A DNA stretch of 64,000 nt, taken from NCBI GenBank assembly GCA_051418055.1, contig JBPRGH010000062.1, forward strand, positions 150,023-214,022, given 5' to 3'. Each line of letters opens with the position of its first letter. Position 1 is the first letter of the stretch. The DNA comes from JBPRGH01 sp051418055 (GTDB lineage Bacteria; Bacteroidota; Bacteroidia; Cytophagales; Cyclobacteriaceae). This document shows, piece after piece, positions 16,395 to 24,563 of this stretch. Both the position numbers and the translations under genes were made by a program. The notes beneath the pieces were generated by a model. It was not told the origin of the DNA and made no database searches. It saw only the letters and a list, made by a program, of their open reading frames with translations.

Positions 16395-18284
16395 TTATTG
16401 TTGTTCTTGCCCTTGTATTTTATTTGAAAATACACCTAATCCATTTATAATTAAGTTAAATGACCCAACGCCTAAAAATCCTCCAACAAGGCTAATAATA
16501 AATACGGAATAAACACTGTGTATCAGATCAGGATTAATTTCATTCACTCCCAATAATATTATAGACCAGTACAATACCATTCCGCTAAAGAACCCGGTGA
16601 AAATTCGCCATTTCTTTTTATCAGCTGAATGGTAAAAAGAAATTAAACCTCCAATTAATCCACCCATAAGACTTGCAATTATTATTCCATATGGCCATTC
16701 CACGTCTATTACTCTTACATGTGGAGATAAACTACTTGAGGAAGCCTGAAACCTATATGATCCATTCGAATTAGGAATAAAAGAAGCTTCACTTGCAAAA
16801 TCATCAGGTCCGATTATAATATCGGCTGGGTTTATTCTTCCGCTTCCATCAATAATTGATAGGCGCACTCTCCAGGGTTTATTAACGTTTAATGGCAAGC
16901 TATCTTCACCAAACAGCGTAACGTTAATTTTTGTGGGTTCTAATAAATGAATCTTTTCTTTTGCAAAAGACTCTAAGTAGAGAACAGGAGGTATAAAACT
17001 TATTTTTGCTTTATTTTTAACATCTATATTGGGAGTCGGTACAATCTGTAAAGTAACATCCTCCTGATCCTTACTTACAAGTTTAAGTATCCCCGGATAA
17101 TCTTCCTTTAAAAGTATCTCTGAAGGAATAATTTCTCCATGACTTGGTATAATATTTACTCTTATCCCTTCAGGGTAACGGTTATTATCATCAAAAAGAA
17201 AAAGGCTTACCTCTGCACTATCCTTCCCATTGGCTTTAAATTCACGACTTTGGCTTAGAACTAGAATATGAAGTGATTCATTAATATTTTGTTGATAACG
17301 AGTTAACCTCACATTATAATTATTATGATATATCACTCTTCCGTATTTAGGAAGTACTTTTAAAAATAATGAACCTGAATATAATTCCGGGTGAATTGCT
17401 GAAAGTTCGAAAACTCCTTCCCTATCCAAAACAAGATTGATACTAATTAAAGACTGTCCCTTATTTATCCTGATCCTCTTTAAATTTCTTTTATCAACTT
17501 GGTTTATTAGGTCAATAATCAATTCTTTATGTGCTCCGGAGTACTCATTATTATCATTTAAAAGGGCTAGAGTTAAAATCAGTGAATCTCCTTTTTGATA
17601 TACACGTTTTTTTACATCATCCAGTTTTAAATCAATTTTTGTTGGGAATCTACCCCTAATTGTCAGTAAAGAATCTTGTCTTGCTTTTAATTTTGACGGC
17701 AATTGAACTTCTTTTTTATATATGTCCTTTTGTGGATTTTGTCTCGTTTCTACCTTATCTTTTTTTATATCTGCTACAATTTGAAAAGCGTAAATTGGTT
17801 CTCCTAATTTTTGACTCTCTACTGGTTTGCTGTTAATTAATAACTGATTTTCCTGATATTCCATCACAACCGGGACATAAATATTCTCTGAAGAAGATAC
17901 TGAATTATCATATTCATAAAACCCAATCAAATTATGAGTTTCTTCCCGTGAAGTATCTGAAACTTCCTGGACTTCATTTATAATAAATTTTCTTGGGATT
18001 TTATATTCTTCAGTTCCTGTTGTATGGAAATATTCAAGAGTATCCAAATTCTTAGGATCCAGATCTACATATCCATTGACTAACTTTCCATTTTCAAAAT
18101 TAAATTTGCCATTGGTAATATCAATAACACCATAGTTATCCTGATGCTCATCCATCCAGATTCCCTCACTCGCCTGCCCATCTATTTCCACACTGATCTG
18201 TTCTGTTTCCTCCGCTTTCTTGCATTGAATAAAAGTAAATAGATTAAAGACAAAAATGCAGGCAATTAAGATCTTGATTTTCAT
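16395..18284 (-). CDS. Large lipoprotein with C-terminal membrane helices, unknown function
   Basis: A 629-residue protein. The N-terminus MKIKILIACIFVFNLFTFIQC has a lipobox-like end (FIQC, Cys21). The middle (about residues 190-540) is all-beta in character with three or four Ig-like units, each with a DSLxLxLxLLDDNxxY or DSAEVSLFLFDDNNRYPEG-type strand-turn-strand. From about residue 545 there are three hydrophobic helices, the first with a glycine zipper GGLIGGLISF, the others WSIILLG and SLVGGFLGVGSF. A lipid anchor plus C-terminal helices is an unusual topology; one explanation is that residues 1-21 act as a cleaved non-lipoprotein signal. Gene stands alone. I recognise no family. Confidence 0.65.
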   Translation of the reverse strand: MKIKILIACIFVFNLFTFIQCKKAEETEQISVEIDGQASEGIWMDEHQDNYGVIDITNGKFNFENGKLVNGYVDLDPKNLDTLEYFHTTGTEEYKIPRKFIINEVQEVSDTSREETHNLIGFYEYDNSVSSSENIYVPVVMEYQENQLLINSKPVESQKLGEPIYAFQIVADIKKDKVETRQNPQKDIYKKEVQLPSKLKARQDSLLTIRGRFPTKIDLKLDDVKKRVYQKGDSLILTLALLNDNNEYSGAHKELIIDLINQVDKRNLKRIRINKGQSLISINLVLDREGVFELSAIHPELYSGSLFLKVLPKYGRVIYHNNYNVRLTRYQQNINESLHILVLSQSREFKANGKDSAEVSLFLFDDNNRYPEGIRVNIIPSHGEIIPSEILLKEDYPGILKLVSKDQEDVTLQIVPTPNIDVKNKAKISFIPPVLYLESFAKEKIHLLEPTKINVTLFGEDSLPLNVNKPWRVRLSIIDGSGRINPADIIIGPDDFASEASFIPNSNGSYRFQASSSSLSPHVRVIDVEWPYGIIIASLMGGLIGGLISFYHSADKKKWRIFTGFFSGMVLYWSIILLGVNEINPDLIHSVYSVFIISLVGGFLGVGSFNLIINGLGVFSNKIQGQEQQ

Positions 18285-18441
18285 GGCTAAAATTAATTAA
18301 AGTTTATTTTTATTCTTATATTAAATTAGGCACTACCTCCTATTTAACTTATTTATAAACAAGGTAATACTTATATAATTATATGCCAATACCCAACCTT
18401 GGGTATATTTAATAAAATATATTAAACTATTAAAAAAAGAC

Positions 18442-18504
18442 CACCCGCAAACCAATTACGGCCATTCGCAAATTAATTACGGCCATTCGCAAATTAATTA
18501 CCTA
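18442..18504 (+). promoter_or_regulatory. Three 21-bp direct repeats (CATTCGCAAATTAATTACGGC), likely activator site
   Basis: Units begin at 18442, 18463 and 18484: CACCCGCAAACCAATT..., CATTCGCAAATTAATT..., CATTCGCAAATTAATT.... The spacing is exactly two helical turns, which is how LytTR-type regulators bind. The array ends 47 bases before the ATG at 18552. The same motif with CATTCGGAAA and the same 21-bp period lies before the gene at 36079. Binding protein unknown; LytTR is inference. Confidence 0.55.
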
Positions 18505-18551
18505 TAGATAGATTCTTTTATTTACTTGTATTACACTTAATAAAAAAATCT

Positions 18552-18716
18552 ATGTCAAAATACTGGGTAAATAATCGCACGGATACCAATCCAAACAATG
18601 ACCATGAAGTACATGTAGAAGGCTGCTCCAGGATGTCTTCGGACAAGAAATATCTTGAGGAATTTTCCAGTTGCAGCAGTGCAATAAGAGAAGCAAAAAA
18701 ACTTATTCAAAAGTAG
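18552..18716 (+). CDS. Small Cys/His protein, C-terminus apparently lost by frameshift
   Basis: A 54-residue product starting MSKYWVNNRTDTN with the core NNDHEVHVEGCSRMSS and KKYLEEFSSCSSAIREAKK. This agrees with a family of short bacterial proteins of the form (Y)YVNxxAQxxGDHEVHxxGC...YLGxFxxCxxAVxxAKK...CxxCxxxCHTS, which I know only as hypothetical. Here a TAG comes where the last Cys cluster should start. That cluster is present in another frame: VDGGVRCISECHNT, ending at 18757. Adding one A to the run CAAAAG at about 18706-18711 restores the full protein. So it is either a recent lesion, a sequencing slip or a recoding site. The three 21-bp repeats upstream suggest regulated expression. 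Confidence 0.6.
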   Translation: MSKYWVNNRTDTNPNNDHEVHVEGCSRMSSDKKYLEEFSSCSSAIREAKKLIQK

Positions 18717-18981
18717 ATGGTGGCGTAAGATGCATATCTGAATGCCATAATACCTGATTTAAGAGACACAATAAATAGTCCCTCTGATAATTATTCTAAA
18801 GAAAAAATAAATATGGTATAATAACAACACCACTACTACATTTCTTAGCGTCTCGCTACGAACCTACTCCACTCTTCTTTCCCTTTGCTCTCTGCTCATC
18901 AATAACATTCTTCCAATAAAATTTTGAATTATAAAAATAATTTTTGTACTTGTATTTACGTCAACCAAAAATTATCAGGAA

Positions 18982-20646
18982 ATGAAATTCGCTGACCTGC
19001 ATTGCCATCCCACTGGTAAATTATTTGCCATCTGGAGTTTAAAAAATGATGGATATCTTCTTCATGAAGAAAATCACCCCTGGCGCCTTGATTACATAAA
19101 GAATAATGCAGGACGACTTGCCAAAGGTACAAGAGCAGTTAGATATAGCCAATCAGACTTTGGACGAGGTATTCATGGCAGAACAAAAATAACATTTGCT
19201 TCTCTTTATCCTTTTGAACAAGGTTTTTTTAATCGTACAAGCCCACCATCCACATGGATAACTAGTCTGGCCAGAGCTCTTCATACTTCTTATCGGTTAA
19301 AATTTCTTGCTGCACATATTGCTACCAATACAAGTATTAAACGTCTGAGTTATATAAAAGGGAGACACTATGACTACTTTAAAGAGCTCAATAGAGAGTA
19401 TGATTTTATAAAAAAAATGAGTGGCCGTCGTTCCCGGAACGAGCATTCTTTAGTTGCTTACTGGAATAGGGATGAGCAAAAAATTGAATATCTCGAAAAA
19501 CCTGGCACCTATACCATTATCTCCAATACAAAGCAATCGGATGGAAACAAAAAGTATTGCCCTTCAAATAACATTGAAAATTGCATAGAAGATCTCGCGG
19601 AAGATGAAAAACTGGTTGTGCTTACTATTGAAGGAATAAATACCTTAAGCATGCACAATGGTTTTAAACATGTATCCGAAAAAGTTTTAATGGATCGTAT
19701 CGTTGAAATAAAAAGGTGGGATCCTCCTATATTCTTTATCACTCTGGCTCACCATTTTAATAATAACCTTTGCGCTCATGCACATAGCATGCCTACACTC
19801 GGTAAAATACTGGGATTTTTAGCTGATCCGGACCAAACAAAAAACATGAATAAAATGGAAGATGGCTCGGGGATAAATCAATTAGGATTACGTGCTATCA
19901 AAAAACTTTTACACATAAATGGCGCCGAAGATGCCGAAGGAAATGGAAAGAGGATACTAATTGACGTAAAGCATATGAGCGCCCTTGCTCGACAGGATTT
20001 TTATGAAAAAATAATTAAGCCGTACAATCAGGGGAAACCTGAAGAAGATAAAATACCTGTGATAGCAAGTCATGTAGGTTATGCCGGAGTTAAGAAACTT
20101 GATGATCTTATTCGTAATTACGATAAAGAAGTTAACCTCTCACTCTCTGATGATGGAAATTTTAACCCCTGGAATATTAATTTATGTGATGATGATGTAA
20201 AAGAAATTGTCGAAAGCCGGGGCCTTATCGGCATCTGCTTTGACCAACGGGTTCTCGGTTTTGTCACTAACCCCTTATCAAATTCCAAAGATAAAAAAAC
20301 CGGAATCGAAAGGATCTTTTTAAATATAATAGGAATGGCTAATGGTTTGCCGGATGTACAAAAAAAATATCATCCGGATAAATTCACTGTTTGGAATTGC
20401 TTTACTATAGGTACTGATCATGATGGTGTTATAGATCCGGTAGATGAATTCCCTACCATGTCGGAATTTCCGGATTTTTATAAGCAGCTCATTGATCGTC
20501 TGAAAAGATTTGAATTTAGGGAGGATTATGGATTCCATACTGAGGAAGATATTAAACGTGTTGTTGAAATGATCTGCTTTGGTAATGCATATACATTCCT
20601 CAAAAAACATTTCAATAAACCGGTAGGAGTAGCGATAGCCGGATAA
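18982..20646 (+). CDS. Peptidase M19 (membrane dipeptidase)-like metalloenzyme
   Basis: A 554-residue cytoplasmic protein without signal peptide. The amidohydrolase-barrel residues of family M19 are all visible: DLHCH (His7, His9), Glu217 in TIEGIN, His331 in DVKHMS, His364 in ASHVGY and Asp479 in GTDHDGV. The M19 strand LTxxHxxNN appears as ITLAHHFNNN. It is about 150 residues longer than renal-type dipeptidases, with inserts at 80-200. It probably hydrolyses a dipeptide or an amide of similar shape with two zinc ions. The patatin gene begins 25 bases downstream, so the two act together; their common substrate is not known. Confidence 0.75.
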   Translation: MKFADLHCHPTGKLFAIWSLKNDGYLLHEENHPWRLDYIKNNAGRLAKGTRAVRYSQSDFGRGIHGRTKITFASLYPFEQGFFNRTSPPSTWITSLARALHTSYRLKFLAAHIATNTSIKRLSYIKGRHYDYFKELNREYDFIKKMSGRRSRNEHSLVAYWNRDEQKIEYLEKPGTYTIISNTKQSDGNKKYCPSNNIENCIEDLAEDEKLVVLTIEGINTLSMHNGFKHVSEKVLMDRIVEIKRWDPPIFFITLAHHFNNNLCAHAHSMPTLGKILGFLADPDQTKNMNKMEDGSGINQLGLRAIKKLLHINGAEDAEGNGKRILIDVKHMSALARQDFYEKIIKPYNQGKPEEDKIPVIASHVGYAGVKKLDDLIRNYDKEVNLSLSDDGNFNPWNINLCDDDVKEIVESRGLIGICFDQRVLGFVTNPLSNSKDKKTGIERIFLNIIGMANGLPDVQKKYHPDKFTVWNCFTIGTDHDGVIDPVDEFPTMSEFPDFYKQLIDRLKRFEFREDYGFHTEEDIKRVVEMICFGNAYTFLKKHFNKPVGVAIAG

Positions 20647-20671
20647 GCAGCAACTAACTTAATAATCAATA

Positions 20672-22360
20672 ATGAAAACCACCTTTAATTTTGGGCTTTG
20701 CCTGGCAGGAGCAGTATCTGCAGGAGCCTATACAGCAGGCGTATTAGATTATCTATTTGAAACACTTGATCGCTGGGAAAAAGCAAGAGATAATGGAATT
20801 AAAGTCCCAAAGCATAATGTAAAACTTAATGTAATAAATGGAACCTCCGCGGGTGGAATGACAGCAATTATTGCTGCAAGAGCATTATTTGAAGAATGGT
20901 ATCCTATAACAGAGGATAAACGTGATGATGAAGCATTTAAAGCCAAAAACCTCCTCTACAATGCATGGGTAAATCTTGATCGAAACAATGGAAAAGAGTT
21001 TGATTTCACACAATTATTAGATCCAAGTGATCTGAAAGAGCAGGCAAATTCTTTAGTGAATGCAGGTTTTGTTGATGATATTGCCGCTCATACACTTTCA
21101 AAAACTCAAACTTCCATTCATAAAAAGTACTTGCAGCCAAATCTTGAGCTCTTGGTAACATTAACAAATCTAATTGGACTTCCTTACCAATATAGCTTTA
21201 AAGGTGAGGGCCAAATTAGCGACCGCTATATTTCATCAAATCATATAGACTTCTTTCATTTCATGATTGAAAATGGCTCTGATGTAAAAACTGGCAGAAT
21301 GCCTCTTAATTTCGAAAGTGGTGCTTATATGGGGGAAGCTCGTGATGCAGCAATAGCCACCGGTGCTTTTCCACTGGGCCTTAAAGCCCGAGTCCTTTCC
21401 CGTGAGAAAAAATTTGTAAATGAAAACAGGTTCATCAATCGTCACTATCCTACTGAAATAGATCTTTTACCTGATCAAATGAAAACGCTTAATGTAGATG
21501 GTGGCGTGGTGAATAACGAGCCTTTTGAAGTGACTGAACAGATTTTGAGTGAATATGATAATAATCCTGATTCAACAGCTGCTAAAAATTCAAAATTTCA
21601 GATCCTTATTGATCCTTTTCCCACAACTTCTGTAAACTACAGGAAAATAGTAAAAGATTTTAAATATTCTACTGATCTTCTGAATATAGCTACAACCTTA
21701 TACTCTACTATGCGGAGTCAGCTGCTTTTTAAACCAGCACATATCCAGGGTTTATTTGATGAAGATAACTACTCACGCTATATAGTAGCACCTGTCAATG
21801 ACAGGGAAGAATTAAAACCATCACCAACCGATGAAGAAGATAATATATTTCCGAAAGAAGGCGAAAAAGCTATAGCTTGTGGAGCATTAGGAGGATTTAG
21901 TGGCTTTTTGGATAAACGCTTTAGAGAGCATGATTTTTACCTTGGACGGAGAAACTGTCAACGCTTTTTACGAAAACATCTTGCAATTCCTGCAGATGCA
22001 AATAATGAGATAATAAACTATGGCTATAAAGATGGATTAGAAGCGGATTTTTCTTTTACCGATGGATCAGATAAAGTATATCTGCCTATAATTCCCGATG
22101 TTACACCTGTCGGTATGGTAAACGATAAAGAAGAACCATATTATGAGATGTGGAAGAAACTCGATGAAAAAGAATTATATCAATATAAAAATGCCATAAA
22201 ATCACGGCTTGCAATTATTATCAATCACATTGTGAAGCCCAAAAGCAGAATGATGAAAAGTGCAAAATGGTTGTTTTTAAAATTTGGTAAAGGTTCTATG
22301 GCAGATGAATTAATTAAAATAATGATTAAAAACCTGAAGGATCATAAGCTGATAAAATAA
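20672..22360 (+). CDS. Patatin-like phospholipase family protein
   Basis: A 562-residue protein without signal peptide or membrane segment. The patatin dyad is intact: nucleophile Ser59 in GTSAGG and Asp276 in VDGGVVNNEP. The oxyanion loop near the N-terminus, GLCLAGAVSAGAYTAGVLDYL, lacks the usual GGGxRG run and has an A/S-rich form, seen in the long bacterial patatins. The C-terminal 250 residues go beyond the patatin core and hold a FYLGRRNCQRFLRKHL segment, a DxxLGRxDxxRF-type motif found at the end of several large patatins. Expected activity: ester hydrolysis on lipids. Same transcript as the M19-like gene. Confidence 0.85.
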   Translation: MKTTFNFGLCLAGAVSAGAYTAGVLDYLFETLDRWEKARDNGIKVPKHNVKLNVINGTSAGGMTAIIAARALFEEWYPITEDKRDDEAFKAKNLLYNAWVNLDRNNGKEFDFTQLLDPSDLKEQANSLVNAGFVDDIAAHTLSKTQTSIHKKYLQPNLELLVTLTNLIGLPYQYSFKGEGQISDRYISSNHIDFFHFMIENGSDVKTGRMPLNFESGAYMGEARDAAIATGAFPLGLKARVLSREKKFVNENRFINRHYPTEIDLLPDQMKTLNVDGGVVNNEPFEVTEQILSEYDNNPDSTAAKNSKFQILIDPFPTTSVNYRKIVKDFKYSTDLLNIATTLYSTMRSQLLFKPAHIQGLFDEDNYSRYIVAPVNDREELKPSPTDEEDNIFPKEGEKAIACGALGGFSGFLDKRFREHDFYLGRRNCQRFLRKHLAIPADANNEIINYGYKDGLEADFSFTDGSDKVYLPIIPDVTPVGMVNDKEEPYYEMWKKLDEKELYQYKNAIKSRLAIIINHIVKPKSRMMKSAKWLFLKFGKGSMADELIKIMIKNLKDHKLIK

Positions 22361-22478
22361 TAAAACACATTTGGGCCAAAACTATAAATATTATCAATAG
22401 ATCTCTGTGTAATAATAATATGGCAAGAGGGTCATGCTACCAGTCGTTACTAGCGCTGGAGGCAGACATAGATTGATG

Positions 22479-22722
22479 TTATTTGTCTATGGCATCCTTC
22501 ACCTCTTCATCAAGCTCCTCAAATACGTTTCTAAGGATACAATGTACATGATTTGACATTATTACATACGCAAAAATTTCAGGTTATTTGTGCTCACGGC
22601 AATACTTCATACTTTCCAGAATAATATCCCTGTATTCCTGCTAAATATATCCACCCAGCCTACTACCGGGAAAGTCAAAAATATACATGCGTTTGATCAG
22701 AGATTTGATATGTATTACCCAT
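22479..22722 (-). pseudogene. Decayed REP-associated tyrosine transposase (Y1/RAYT, IS200-like)
   Basis: On the minus strand from ATG at 22722: MGNTYQISDQTHVYFLTFPVVGWVDIFSR, then a one-base deletion, then QEYRDIILESMKYCREHK, an in-frame TAA, and PEIFAYVIMSNHVHCILRNVFEEL up to TAA at 22479-22481 (segments joined here in words, each readable in frame). The YFLTF opening and MSNHVH metal-binding motif are hallmarks of Y1 transposases of the RAYT group. The second half, with the catalytic Tyr, is missing. So the gene carries a frameshift, a nonsense codon and a truncation. The rest of the gap 22361-22898 has a CCAGGTGTAGCT-type palindrome and no gene. Confidence 0.8.
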
Positions 22723-22791
22723 ACATTTTGGTTGACCTAATATAAATATTAATTTTTTTAACTAACTCCGTAAAAAATGGGAAATGATATT

Positions 22792-22832
22792 TAGGTGTAG
22801 CAGGAAGCTACACCTAGTTTAGCTACACCTGG
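22792..22832. repeat. Second palindrome family (AGGTGTAGC), copy 2
   Basis: TAGGTGTAGC / GCTACACCTA with loop AGGAA (22792-22816), followed by another half copy AGCTACACCTGG to 22832. Same core as 9164-9190. Confidence 0.65.
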
Positions 22833-22898
22833 CTTTAGTATAAGCCCAAACCGTCTCTCGCATCTTCATGTTCCAAACTAAAGACTCAAGACTAACTA

Positions 22899-24563
22899 CT
22901 AAAAAACATACCCATAGCTCACCTGCCCCGTGAATTCATTGAACTGCTGACTGCTCTGCTCCGTGGCAAACCGGCGCAGCATGTTAAAAAAGAAGCTGAC
23001 ATTGTGCTTTTTCTTAAGGCTGTAGCTGCCGTTCAGGCGCACGTTCATGATCTTTGAGCTTAGTTTTTCATCAGTCAGCACCTGGTTGAAGGTACCGGTT
23101 AAACCTGCTCGTAATTTCTTTTCAAAAAAGGTCTTGCTGATAGTAGCTACTGGTCCGTAGGCTGTGCTGGTCATCTCCACCATGCTGTTACGGTTGAAGT
23201 TGGCCGCCAGGGATACCGACAGGTTTAAAGGTGTAATGCCAAAGCGGTAGGCAAGGTTACTATTGATAAAATTGCTGTTGCGCGATGCTTCCAGGTTACT
23301 CTGCTCCTCCTCCATTACCTGGTAGGTGCCGGAAAAGAACATGCTTTTACAGTTTTCTTTGGAGCCAAAGCTATAGCCTATGGTTGCGGAGGCATTCTGG
23401 TTGATCTGGTAGAAATTCAGGGTGTCCAACTCGTTCTGGAAGAAAGGATCAAAGCGGGGGCGGATATTGGTGAAGGTGGTGAAGTTTGAGTAAGTGGTAT
23501 TAATATTCCACTGCTGATCGGGGACATAGGAGATATTAATATTTACTACCATCCTTTCTGTGGCATTTACCTCGGTATCGTCGAGGTTATTCTTTTGTAA
23601 ACCTCCATTCACGGCAATATTCACCTTTTGCTCCAGTAATTTTACCGTACCGCCAAGGGTGATATTCTGGAGGTCATTGTTGAAATAATAAGCTCCCAGT
23701 GTGGTGTAGCCGGGATCTACTCGTTCAAAGGCGGCATGAACAGAAAACGATTTGCCTCCGTAATTTATGCTGCTGTTAAATGCGTTGTAATATTCAGTAG
23801 TGGCGGAGGATTGAAAAAGAGGTGTTGAGAGTTTAAAAATGCCAGATCCGTCCGTCTCTTCATCTGATCTGACATCTCTAGTTAAAGCACTTGTGGCATA
23901 TTCGGCAGCAATGAATATCCTCTCGGTAATTTTTTTCCTGCCGGTTATGCTCATTACAAGGTTTTCCTGAGGCTTTACATCATCAGAAATAAAGATCTCT
24001 GAATTCAGCTCATCTCTTGCATGGAATAAGATAACATCAACAGCATCACCTTTATCAGCATATCCTACTTTTAAGCCATAACCCATTCTTTTAAAAACAG
24101 AGGGATTTAATGAATCTCCAATAATTTCCTCATTTAACCGGCCGTACATGGCATTCAGCTTAAATTTACCGGGAGTCAATTCAACTCCACCTCCTAAAAA
24201 AACATGTCCGGCAAGTGTATACCGGCTAAAACTCATGCTATTATATCCTATATAGGTTTTTATCCACTTATATTCCGGCGCTACGCCATAGCGGTTAAAG
24301 GGCTGAGAAAAAGCATGATCCTGGTTACTATAGGTAAATGAAAAAGGTATGCTCCAGCCATATAAGCTAATATTTAACCCTGCGTTTAAAAACCAGTTCA
24401 AAGGATCACGACGGTTCTCTATACCGTAAGCATGGTAGCCAATTCCTGTTGAATTAAAAGACCCGGAAATTTTTAATGGCTGTTCTTCTGCTACATTTGA
24501 AAGATCCTGGGCGTGAGAGAAACCAGCTGTAAAGATCAATATGATCATCAAACACCTTCTCAT
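22899..24563 (-). CDS. Outer-membrane beta-barrel protein linked to the SprB-repeat protein
   Basis: A 554-residue protein with a signal peptide (cleavage near SHA/Q at residue 19) and no plug domain. Residues 35-554 are a long series of amphipathic strands (PFSFTYSNQDHAF, LAGHVFLGGGVELTPGKFKLNAMYG, NVSFFFNMLRRFATEQ), ending in GQVSYGYVF with the C-terminal Phe of BAM substrates; roughly 22-24 strands fit. Its start overlaps the stop of the giant SprB-repeat gene by ATGA, so it is made with it. I infer an outer-membrane partner that anchors or displays the adhesin, in the way PorP/SprF-like proteins serve SprB; it is not clearly a PorP/SprF homologue. Confidence 0.65.
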   Translation of the reverse strand: MRRCLMIILIFTAGFSHAQDLSNVAEEQPLKISGSFNSTGIGYHAYGIENRRDPLNWFLNAGLNISLYGWSIPFSFTYSNQDHAFSQPFNRYGVAPEYKWIKTYIGYNSMSFSRYTLAGHVFLGGGVELTPGKFKLNAMYGRLNEEIIGDSLNPSVFKRMGYGLKVGYADKGDAVDVILFHARDELNSEIFISDDVKPQENLVMSITGRKKITERIFIAAEYATSALTRDVRSDEETDGSGIFKLSTPLFQSSATTEYYNAFNSSINYGGKSFSVHAAFERVDPGYTTLGAYYFNNDLQNITLGGTVKLLEQKVNIAVNGGLQKNNLDDTEVNATERMVVNINISYVPDQQWNINTTYSNFTTFTNIRPRFDPFFQNELDTLNFYQINQNASATIGYSFGSKENCKSMFFSGTYQVMEEEQSNLEASRNSNFINSNLAYRFGITPLNLSVSLAANFNRNSMVEMTSTAYGPVATISKTFFEKKLRAGLTGTFNQVLTDEKLSSKIMNVRLNGSYSLKKKHNVSFFFNMLRRFATEQSSQQFNEFTGQVSYGYVF

